A DNA stretch of 5,278 nt from Planctomycetota bacterium (GTDB taxonomy: Bacteria; Planctomycetota; Phycisphaerae; WQYP01; JAJZKY01). The translations under genes and the position numbers were made by a program. The notes under the pieces are model-generated. The model saw only the letters and a program-made list of their open reading frames with translations. It was not told the origin of the DNA and ran no database searches. The stretch lies in NCBI GenBank assembly GCA_021803885.1, contig JAJZKY010000394.1, forward strand, positions 1-5,278, written 5' to 3'. Position 1 is the first letter of the stretch, and each line of letters starts with the position of its first letter. Below, piece by piece: positions 1-5,207 of the stretch.

Positions 1-52
1 CTCCACTCCTGCCAGCGCCCTCGCTCGTGTAAACTAAAGGAAGTTTTTATGT

Positions 53-128
53 GGGCCTGTGGCGCAGCTGGGAGCGCGCTTCCATGGCATGGAAGAGGTC
101 GTCGGTTCGATCCCGACCAGGTCCACCA
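53..128 (+). tRNA. tRNA-Ala, anticodon GGC
   Basis: A full 76-nt cloverleaf can be folded by eye. The acceptor strands are GGGCCTG (53-59) and CAGGTCC (118-124), followed by discriminator A125 and an encoded CCA at 126-128. The anticodon stem is CTTCC/GGAAG (79-83/91-95) around the loop ATGGCAT, which puts anticodon GGC at 86-88 and reads Ala codon GCC. The T arm is GTCGG-TTCGATC-CCGAC. The third acceptor pair is G55 with T122, the G3:U70 wobble that is the main identity element for alanyl-tRNA synthetase, so the assignment rests on both anticodon and identity pair. The integrase relic just downstream suggests the 3' end has served as an integration site. A TAAACT at 30-35 could be the -10 of its promoter, but no good -35 is visible. 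Confidence 0.96.
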
Positions 129-248
129 ATCCATCCATTTCAAAATCAGTAATTTACATCCAGAAGTTTTCCACAGACATTCTGCGATTTGGTGTCAATT
201 GTGCCTCCGCTTCTGTGGACACTCCGGCTCGAGGCTATTTCATCCTGC

Positions 249-533
249 TTAGTTGATGATTGGTTTTTCCTTGCGATTGCGGAGTTCGTCGTACATCGAG
301 TCGATCATCTGCTTTACGCCCTCGGGCATCACCTGCATGTAAACATCCACGGTCGTGGGAAGTCGTTCGTGACGCAACACGCCCTGGGTATCCTTGACCG
401 TTCCCTTGGTCAGGCTGAGGGTGGCCATCCACGAGTCACAAGGCCGCACTTCTCCCCAAGGTTCTTCGATCAAAGACGTTAGGCGGTCCCCAACTTCGGA
501 TTTCTCTCCGCGGGTAAAGTAAATAGGTGGCAA
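249..533 (-). pseudogene. Tyrosine recombinase (phage-type integrase) C-terminal remnant
   Basis: The last ~60 codons read like the end of a tyrosine recombinase. From about W35 (near 431) to the stop at 249 come MATLSLTKGTVKD, then GVLRHERLPTTVDVYMQ, then an acidic/basic helical tail. H55 (codon 369-371) fits the conserved third-box histidine of the LGH type, and Y65 (339-341) fits the nucleophilic tyrosine. The first active-site Arg, the Lys and the HxxR box that should precede ATL are missing. Residues 1-34 do not look like an integrase, and the frame is closed by a stop at 558-560. The only start that gives the full open frame is a TTG (531-533) with no strong ribosome site. Intact relatives are usually 300-400 aa, so this is a 5'-truncated relic, almost certainly inactive. 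Its position about 120 bp after a tRNA 3' end, facing it, fits a decayed integrated element. Confidence 0.72.
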
Positions 534-668
534 CGCGGTTAGCTTCCTCTTTGCTGCTTAGGGCCTAACTTCGGGAATAAGGGAGAGTGGCATGTCATGG
601 AAGAAGTCCCTCCTTTCGCAAAACGGCACTCGGCTTCACTTCTGCTGCAAATGCCGCGGTTGAGCCGT

Positions 669-1775
669 TCATTGTTGTGGGGATTGCCAGTTGCCTGAGT
701 CGGCAGAGTTGAATAGGGCTTCAATCACCGCCATATTCTTGATTGCATCTTCAAGCGACACAGGCAATTCGGTGTTTTCCAGAAGAGCTTTAGAAAATGC
801 ATCACCCTGCAGCGTGTATTGATCACACACGGGGAAAGTCTCGGTTGTGATGTCGCCGCCGAAGAGATCACCGCCGTCATCAATGAAAAGACGTGTGGGA
901 CGGTCTGGAGGCGCATTGAATGGAATGTCAATTGCGGTGCGTCCACGGGTTCCGAAGAACTGTATGCGCTGATAGGGAACCATTTGTGTGCTGCAGGTAA
1001 AGATGGACTGGCCGCCCGGGAAGACCAGAATTGCCGACGCGAGGCGATCCGTGTGCATTTGTGGGTCGCGATCGATACAGGCAATCACTCGGCTGGGCTC
1101 CTGCGCAAATCCATAGCGTGATCCGTGGATGAGATAACAGCCGATGTCGAACAGGGAACCCCCGCCAGTGTCAGTTTGGTTGCGGATATTCGACGGGTCA
1201 ACATTGAAGTAGCTGAAGTAGCCCACGACAGAGCGCAGCGGGCCGATGCGTCCTTCGTCCAGAAGTTCGCGAAGCCGCAACCATTGAGGGTGGCAGCGGA
1301 TCATGAAGGCCTCGCCGATCTTGACCCCGGTGCGGGCACGCACTGCGAGCAGAGTTTTGGCTTCGGCGACAGTCAGGCTGAGAGGCTTCTCGCAGAGAAC
1401 GTGTTTCCCGGCTTCTGCGGCTTTGAACGTCCAGGGCACGTGAAGCTGGTTGGGCAGAGGATTGTAGATCGCGTCTATGTCAGGATCATCAAGAAGTTCT
1501 TGGTAGGAGCCGTAAGCCCTGGGAATGCCCAGAGCGGTTGCGGCTTCTTGAGCATTGGCGCGATCACGAGATGCGATAGCCGCAATGTGACTATATTGTC
1601 CCTGCTGCATGGCAGGGATGACTTTCTTGAGGCCGATGGCGGCGGTGCTGAGAACTCCCCAGCGAACTTTTTTACTCATGATGGAATGGTACTGCCAGAT
1701 CCATTGTAAGTGCATCTGACCATTGTTTTCGAAATCGTCCGGCACTCCCCCGTAAGGCGGCCAATGATCGCCCAT
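669..1775 (-). CDS. Gfo/Idh/MocA family NAD(P)-dependent oxidoreductase
   Basis: A cytoplasmic dehydrogenase of the glucose-fructose oxidoreductase / inositol dehydrogenase / MocA family. Members move hydride between a sugar, polyol or similar substrate and bound NAD(P). The Rossmann domain starts at about residue 37 with VRWGVLSTAAIG (dinucleotide loop, 37-48). A second strand ends in AIASRDR (66-72), YNPLPNQLH follows (104-112), and the family hallmark EKP is at 129-131. The C-terminal domain has FMIRCHPQW (157-165) and GGSLFDIGCYLIH (205-217) with D210, Y214 and H217 at the usual catalytic/substrate positions. No Tat or Sec signal is seen, unlike periplasmic GFOR. Starting at 1775 gives 368 aa with GGAGG at 1784-1788, 8 nt upstream. 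Starting at the ATG 1677-1679 gives 336 aa, closer to the family length, but has no evident ribosome site. I keep the long start because of the ribosome site. Substrate cannot be told from sequence; no sugar genes lie nearby. Confidence 0.9.
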   Translation of the reverse strand: MGDHWPPYGGVPDDFENNGQMHLQWIWQYHSIMSKKVRWGVLSTAAIGLKKVIPAMQQGQYSHIAAIASRDRANAQEAATALGIPRAYGSYQELLDDPDIDAIYNPLPNQLHVPWTFKAAEAGKHVLCEKPLSLTVAEAKTLLAVRARTGVKIGEAFMIRCHPQWLRLRELLDEGRIGPLRSVVGYFSYFNVDPSNIRNQTDTGGGSLFDIGCYLIHGSRYGFAQEPSRVIACIDRDPQMHTDRLASAILVFPGGQSIFTCSTQMVPYQRIQFFGTRGRTAIDIPFNAPPDRPTRLFIDDGGDLFGGDITTETFPVCDQYTLQGDAFSKALLENTELPVSLEDAIKNMAVIEALFNSADSGNWQSPQQ

Positions 1776-1783
1776 GATTGATG

Positions 1784-1788
1784 CCTCC
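1784..1788 (-). promoter_or_regulatory. Shine-Dalgarno GGAGG for the long start of the oxidoreductase
   Basis: CCTCC on the + strand reads GGAGG on the minus strand and ends 8 nt before the ATG at 1773-1775. It is the main reason for preferring the 368-residue start, since neither the in-frame ATG at 1713-1715 nor that at 1677-1679 has a comparable site. Confidence 0.6.
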
Positions 1789-1945
1789 AGCCCCTAGACC
1801 GGCGCTGCTAACGCGGCAGAACGGCAAGCCCTGGCCGAACAATATTGGCCCATGGTGCGAGAGCCTGTTGCAGGGAACTGGCATTGAAGCGAAGGCGAGA
1901 TGTCCCGCCACGGTTCAGCTCGGCTATACGGTTCCGTTGGGCCTC

Positions 1946-1974
1946 GTGAAGCGACAGCGGCGCGGTCGCTTCAC
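1946..1974. repeat. Perfect 10-bp inverted repeat (dyad) in the gap before the oxidoreductase gene
   Basis: GTGAAGCGAC (1946-1955) and GTCGCTTCAC (1965-1974) are exact reverse complements separated by 9 bases (AGCGGCGCG). Neither side is followed by a T-run, so it does not look like an intrinsic terminator. A third copy of the core TGAAGCGA is found at 1885-1892. It lies about 170 bp upstream of the oxidoreductase start and 30 bp before the first hip operator site. It could be an operator or an RNA hairpin; which one is not shown by the sequence. Confidence 0.7.
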
Positions 1975-2004
1975 TGTGGCGCTGGGAGGTAACACTGAGA
2001 AACG

Positions 2005-2049
2005 GTACATAAATATTCCATTAATCACGATAAAGCGATATTCATGTTT
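2005..2049. promoter_or_regulatory. Distal hip operator-like module (degenerate inverted pair)
   Basis: The left site GTACATAAATATTCCA (2005-2020) matches the proximal left arm at 15 of 16 bases. At the same 13-bp spacing, 2034-2049 (AGCGATATTCATGTTT) matches the proximal right arm at 11 of 16, with the core ATATTCATGTT differing by one base from ATATTTATGTT. The module is therefore a decayed copy of the proximal one, shifted by exactly 86 bp. It sits upstream of the hipBA -35 box. HipB is the natural candidate ligand, inferred from position and from the multi-operator control known for E. coli hipBA. Confidence 0.6.
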
Positions 2050-2059
2050 CATACTTTAC

Positions 2060-2089
2060 TTGACATGGATTCGATGGTCGGGCCATAAT
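2060..2089 (+). promoter_or_regulatory. Sigma70-type promoter of hipBA
   Basis: A perfect -35 TTGACA (2060-2065) is followed after 18 bp by a -10 CATAAT (2084-2089, five of six bases to consensus). Transcription would start near 2096, about 50 bases before hipB, inside the left arm of the proximal operator. The promoter core lies in the gap between the two operator modules, so bound repressor would cover the start point and could bracket polymerase from both sides. Confidence 0.75.
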
Positions 2090-2090
2090 A

Positions 2091-2135
2091 GAACATAAAT
2101 ATTCCAGTATTAGATTTATTGGAATATTTATGTTC
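2091..2135. promoter_or_regulatory. Proximal hip operator: perfect 16-bp inverted repeat
   Basis: GAACATAAATATTCCA (2091-2106) and TGGAATATTTATGTTC (2120-2135) are exact reverse complements with a 13-base spacer. Each arm is itself an imperfect dyad (GAACAT-AA-ATATTC, 10 of 14 symmetric positions), so each could bind one HTH dimer. The dyad centres are 31 bp apart, close to three helical turns, which places both on the same DNA face. The region overlaps the predicted transcription start and ends just before the weak hipB ribosome site, so it can act as an operator on DNA and possibly as a hairpin in the leader RNA. HipB as ligand is inferred. Confidence 0.82.
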
Positions 2136-2146
2136 AGGCTCACACT

Positions 2147-2485
2147 ATGGCGAAACCACTACATCGCACCTATTCCCGCCAAAACCTCGAAGCCCTCGAA
2201 CTGCTGGCCCAGATGATTCGCGCCGGCAGGATCGATCGCAAAATGACCGCACAGGAGATGGCTGACCGTGCCGGCATTTCTCGACCACTCTTGCGGCGGA
2301 TCGAAAACGCGGATCCGGGGTGTGCGATCGGGGCCGTCTTCGAGGCTGCCGTTATCGCGGGGGTTCCCCTCTTCGAGGGCGAGCCAGAACGATTACAGAC
2401 ACGACGTTCAGCGTTAACCGAAAAGCTTAGCCTCCTGCCCCAGAGAGCACGCAAACCGAGGAGGGTTATCCACGATGACTTCTAA
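2147..2485 (+). CDS. hipB: HipB-like antitoxin, Xre-family HTH transcriptional regulator
   Basis: A 112-residue cytoplasmic DNA-binding protein with a Cro/C1-type helix-turn-helix at about residues 34-53 (TAQEMADRAGISRPLLRRIE), preceded by an N-terminal helix and followed by the usual supporting helices to about residue 75. The basic C-terminal tail (R83, R86, R87, R100, R102, R105, R106) may take part in contacts with HipA or DNA. As a HipB it should bind HipA to hold the kinase inactive and, alone or with HipA, repress the operon through the inverted repeats just upstream. The ATG at 2147 is the first possible start after an in-frame stop at 2111-2113; only a weak AGG (2136-2138) precedes it. 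It overlaps hipA by 11 bp. The HipB role rests on operon context plus HTH; alone it would be only an Xre regulator. Confidence 0.88.
   Translation: MAKPLHRTYSRQNLEALELLAQMIRAGRIDRKMTAQEMADRAGISRPLLRRIENADPGCAIGAVFEAAVIAGVPLFEGEPERLQTRRSALTEKLSLLPQRARKPRRVIHDDF
2458..2465 (+). promoter_or_regulatory. Strong ribosome-binding site for hipA inside the end of hipB
   Basis: GAGGAGGG lies within the last codons of hipB and ends 9 nt before the hipA ATG at 2475. It is far stronger than the site before hipB. It fixes the hipA start and suggests that translation of the toxin is coupled to, or reinitiates after, antitoxin translation. Confidence 0.8.
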
Positions 2486-3758
2486 GGTGGACTACAAAGA
2501 GGCTTACGTTTGGATATGGCTCCCAGGTGAAACGAACCCCGTCGTAGCAGGGATCCTGCAGCGCGTCGGAACTCAATTGCTGTTCAACTACGGCCGGAGC
2601 TATCTGGCGCGAGAGAATGCCATTTCGATCTACGACCCGGAACTTCCGCTCCGGTCGGGCGAGATTCCGCTCGCAGACGGCCTTTCGATGCCAGGTTGTA
2701 TTCGCGATGCATCCCCCGATGCATGGGGGCGGCGTGTTCTGATGAACCGCAAGCTCAATGTCGAAGGAAAACAAGCCGCTAGCTACGATCTGGATGAGTT
2801 GACCTGCCTGCTCGAATCCGGCTCAGATAGGGCCGGCGCTCTGGACTTTCAGGTGTCGCCATCCAAGTACGTGCCGCGAGGGATGGGCCAAGCCTCCTTG
2901 GATGAATTGCTGCGCTCGGCAGAGCAGGTAGAAAAAGGAGTTCCACTCTCTCAAGAATTGGACACGGCCCTGCAGCACGGCACATCCTTGGGCGGAGCCA
3001 GGCCCAAGGCGCTCCTCACATCAGCCGACAAGAAGTTCATCGCCAAGTTCTCAATGAGCACGGACATCTACAACGTGGTGAAGGCGGAGTACGTCGCGAT
3101 GCGGCTCGCGAGCCTGGCGGGGCTCAACGTCTCCCCGGTGCGAATGGAAATAGTGCTCGGCAAAGACGTGCTGCTGGTCGAACGCTTCGACCGTGAACAT
3201 AAGAAAGAGGGATGGACCCGAAAGGCGTTCGTCTCGGCCCTCACCCTGTTCGAACTCGACGAGATGTTGGCCAGACATGCCAGTTACGAGTTGCTGGCCG
3301 AGATCATACGGCTCCGCTTCCAAAGGCCAACGGAAGACCTTCGAGAGCTATTTGGAAGGCTTACCTTCAACATCCTGTGCGGGAACACCGATGATCACGC
3401 ACGAAACCACGCCGCGTTCTGGGACGGAAAGAATCTGCGCCTTACCCCTGCCTACGACGTATGCCCGCAGCTTCGCACCGGTAACGAGGCCGGACAGGGC
3501 ATGTTGATCGAAGACAATAACAACAGCAGTCAACTGGCGTTATGTCTGCAATCTGCCCCGCAATTCAAACTCTCCGATTCGGACGCCCGCGCCATCATTT
3601 TGCAGCAGGTGAATACTATCCGAGCTCACTGGGACGCCATCTGCGATGAGGCGAAATTGTCAAAAGCAGATCGCGCACTCCTATACGGCCGACAATTTCT
3701 CAATCCGTTCGCGTTCTATGACGCACCTGAAGAAATCAGAGCGGCCGGTCAGTTGTAA
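2475..3758 (+). CDS. hipA: HipA-like serine/threonine kinase toxin
   Basis: A 427-residue HipA-family kinase, about the size of E. coli HipA (440 aa), which phosphorylates glutamyl-tRNA synthetase and blocks growth. The N-terminal HipA domain covers about residues 10-115 and includes FNYGRSYLA and DASPDAWGRRVL (78-89), the latter typical of a branch distinct from E. coli HipA. The kinase core follows. TSLGGARPK (170-178) is the Gly-rich loop, with S171 where E. coli HipA has the autophosphorylated S150. FIAKF gives ATP-binding K191. GNTDDHARN (303-311) gives catalytic D306 and metal-binding N311. AYDV gives D328 for the DFG-like Asp. All key residues are present and the frame is intact, so an active kinase is expected. 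The target in this branch is not known from sequence. It shares the promoter and 11 bp with hipB. Confidence 0.93.
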   Translation: MTSKVDYKEAYVWIWLPGETNPVVAGILQRVGTQLLFNYGRSYLARENAISIYDPELPLRSGEIPLADGLSMPGCIRDASPDAWGRRVLMNRKLNVEGKQAASYDLDELTCLLESGSDRAGALDFQVSPSKYVPRGMGQASLDELLRSAEQVEKGVPLSQELDTALQHGTSLGGARPKALLTSADKKFIAKFSMSTDIYNVVKAEYVAMRLASLAGLNVSPVRMEIVLGKDVLLVERFDREHKKEGWTRKAFVSALTLFELDEMLARHASYELLAEIIRLRFQRPTEDLRELFGRLTFNILCGNTDDHARNHAAFWDGKNLRLTPAYDVCPQLRTGNEAGQGMLIEDNNNSSQLALCLQSAPQFKLSDSDARAIILQQVNTIRAHWDAICDEAKLSKADRALLYGRQFLNPFAFYDAPEEIRAAGQL

Positions 3759-3949
3759 TCGCGGGACGCCTCTCCTGCACTCGACCGAGCGAGCATCCAC
3801 AGAGACACTATGCAAGACCCTTATTGCGGATCCGGATCAGAGGGTCACTCGATCAGACAAAACCGGAACCGAAAGAATGACCTGACGTTAGGCCAGTTCA
3901 CGCATAATCGATTCATCCAGTCAGGAGAATGTTAGCGATAGGCGTTTCA
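3759..3949. other. Convergent hipA-lysR intergenic gap, no gene or terminator recognised
   Basis: These 191 bases separate two converging genes. One would expect a bidirectional terminator, but no GC-rich hairpin with a T-run is visible. The short near-palindrome CCTGACGTTAGG (3881-3892) is too weak to call. Confidence 0.5.
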
Positions 3950-4888
3950 TCAATTTCGAGCCTTCATCCGGGCCTTCCCGGTCACACGCGGGACGAGTTC
4001 GGCTGAGCGATGCAGAATGAAGCGTCGAAAGGCACCTGCATTTCCGCTGGGCTCCGGTCCAAGCGGATAGGCCAGAGAGAGCATTCGCGAGAGTCGGAGT
4101 TTTCTTACGCGTGCGAGGCGAAGCGTTCCGAGCGCAAGCTGGTTGCGTACCGCCCAGCGGGATGCGAATGTTACACCGAGGCCCGCTTCCACGGCACTGA
4201 GCAACGCCTCGGTCGAATCGAGTTCCATTGTCGTTTTGAGGTCTTTCTTTTTCAATCCTGCTTTGGCTAGGGCGGCTTCCACCACCCGTCGCGATCCGGA
4301 TCCGAACTCGCGTATCAAGAGGTGTTCCTTGGCCAACTCATCAATCTCGATGTCACAATCAGCCCACTCATGGCTGGCCGGGACCACCAGAACCATATGG
4401 TCTTCCATAAAGGGCTCGATGTGGATGTCTTTGCGTAACCCGGGACCTTCCACCATCGCCAACTGGATACGACCTGAAGTGAGGGCCGTGAGCATAGTAT
4501 CCGTATTGCCGCTGATCGCGGTGATGGCAATGCGGGGACTGTCGCGTAGAAATGCGGCCACCATCTGCGGGAGGAGATATTGGCCGATGGTTTGCGATGC
4601 GCCAAGGGCGAGCTTTCCAGAATGATGGCTACCTGTACTGGTCACGGCTTCATGGGCTTCATCCGAGATCGTTTTCAATTTATTTGCATAGGGCACAAGG
4701 GCTTTTCCCGCAGGTGTCAGCGCAATTCGGCCGCCGCTTCGATCGAAGAGGGGAACTCCATATTCCTCTTCAAGTGTTTTGATCTGCTGCGTGACGGCAG
4801 GTTGCGACAAGGACAGTTCTTCCGCAGCGCGGCTGAAGTTGAGGTGCTGTGCCACGATTCGGAACACCTTGAGCCGAAAATTCTCCAT
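3950..4888 (-). CDS. LysR-family transcriptional regulator
   Basis: A 312-residue cytoplasmic LysR-type regulator of normal length. The N-terminal winged HTH covers residues 1-60: the motif runs LNFSRAAEELSLSQPAVTQQ (16-35), then the IKTLEEEYGVPLFDR stretch and the LTPAG turn. A linker helix (62-88) leads to the periplasmic-binding-protein-like effector domain (about 91-295), opening with KLALGASQTIGQYLLPQ and containing REFGSGSR (193-200) and the GLGVTFAS turn (236-243). The pattern is close to the CysL/YeiE/CbbR side of the family, whose members often control a divergent gene, but the effector cannot be read from sequence. The start MENFRLKVF fits the family; only a weak ribosome site precedes it. 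The gene converges on hipA, so it is unlikely to be part of the toxin-antitoxin unit. Any divergent target would lie beyond the right edge. Confidence 0.93.
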   Translation of the reverse strand: MENFRLKVFRIVAQHLNFSRAAEELSLSQPAVTQQIKTLEEEYGVPLFDRSGGRIALTPAGKALVPYANKLKTISDEAHEAVTSTGSHHSGKLALGASQTIGQYLLPQMVAAFLRDSPRIAITAISGNTDTMLTALTSGRIQLAMVEGPGLRKDIHIEPFMEDHMVLVVPASHEWADCDIEIDELAKEHLLIREFGSGSRRVVEAALAKAGLKKKDLKTTMELDSTEALLSAVEAGLGVTFASRWAVRNQLALGTLRLARVRKLRLSRMLSLAYPLGPEPSGNAGAFRRFILHRSAELVPRVTGKARMKARN

Positions 4889-4946
4889 TTGCAGGTCATC
4901 TCAGTCTGGCGGCATCATGTCCGCCGAAACTTTTCAGATCGGCCTT

Positions 4947-4969
4947 TGACAAGACGGAAGCCGTTGTCA
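4947..4969. promoter_or_regulatory. Candidate LysR-type binding dyad upstream of lysR
   Basis: TGACAA (4947-4952) and TTGTCA (4964-4969) are perfect inverted arms with an 11-bp gap, centred about 70 bp before the lysR ATG. LysR regulators commonly bind interrupted dyads near their own gene and autoregulate. The arms are only 6 bp, so this is a suggestion rather than a firm site. Confidence 0.35.
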
Positions 4970-4984
4970 CGATTGTCGCAGAAC

Positions 4985-5050
4985 ATCGCGAATCGGGCCT
5001 ATGCGGGGAGCGCTCCACAGCGATGGATGCAAGCAGATGCGATTCGCGAT
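4985..5050. repeat. Perfect 11-bp inverted repeat with a 44-bp spacer
   Basis: ATCGCGAATCG (4985-4995) and CGATTCGCGAT (5040-5050) are exact reverse complements; each contains the palindrome TCGCGA. Between them lies the 10-bp palindrome GGAGCGCTCC (5007-5016). The arm centres are 55 bp apart. It may be a paired operator for the LysR protein or another regulator; nothing in the sequence assigns a ligand. Confidence 0.7.
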
Positions 5051-5184
5051 AAGAACTTCCTCTTGGACGTCGACGGCCATTGCTCGGGAGACTAGAACTT
5101 GGAGGAACCGTTGAATTCGAAGACTATCTTTATTTCAGTAGTGCCCAGCTAAAATCGTTCCTCCCGCTATGACCCGCATCACGG

Positions 5185-5207
5185 CTGTTCGGTTAAAAGT
5201 CGAACAG
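5185..5207. repeat. 7-bp inverted repeat with a 9-bp AT-rich loop
   Basis: CTGTTCG (5185-5191) and CGAACAG (5201-5207) pair perfectly around GTTAAAAGT. No T-run follows on either strand, so it is not a standard terminator. It could be an operator; there is no gene on its right inside the window to link it to. Confidence 0.5.

Noticed and set aside
49..256. Two + strand reading frames overlapping the tRNA, one containing GSIPTRST
   Set aside because: This peptide is the usual artefact of translating a tRNA T arm and acceptor end; the tRNA explains the bases.
539..724. 61-codon minus-strand frame between the integrase relic and the oxidoreductase
   Set aside because: It overlaps the end of the oxidoreductase in another frame, has no ribosome site and no recognisable domain. 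The 441-668 gap otherwise shows no clear gene or terminator hairpin.
1125..1709. 194-codon + strand frame opposite the oxidoreductase
   Set aside because: It is the antisense shadow of a well-supported gene, as expected in GC-rich coding DNA.
1946..1974. The 10-bp dyad as an intrinsic terminator
   Set aside because: No T-run follows on either strand, and there is no gene ending next to it.
1778..2098. 106-codon + strand frame in the regulatory gap
   Set aside because: It runs through the dyad, the promoter and the AT-rich operators, has no ribosome site and no family resemblance.
475..3893. Direct repeat GACGTTAGGC at 475-484 and 3884-3893 as possible element ends
   Set aside because: Ten-base matches are expected several times by chance in a window this size, and neither copy lies at a tRNA end.
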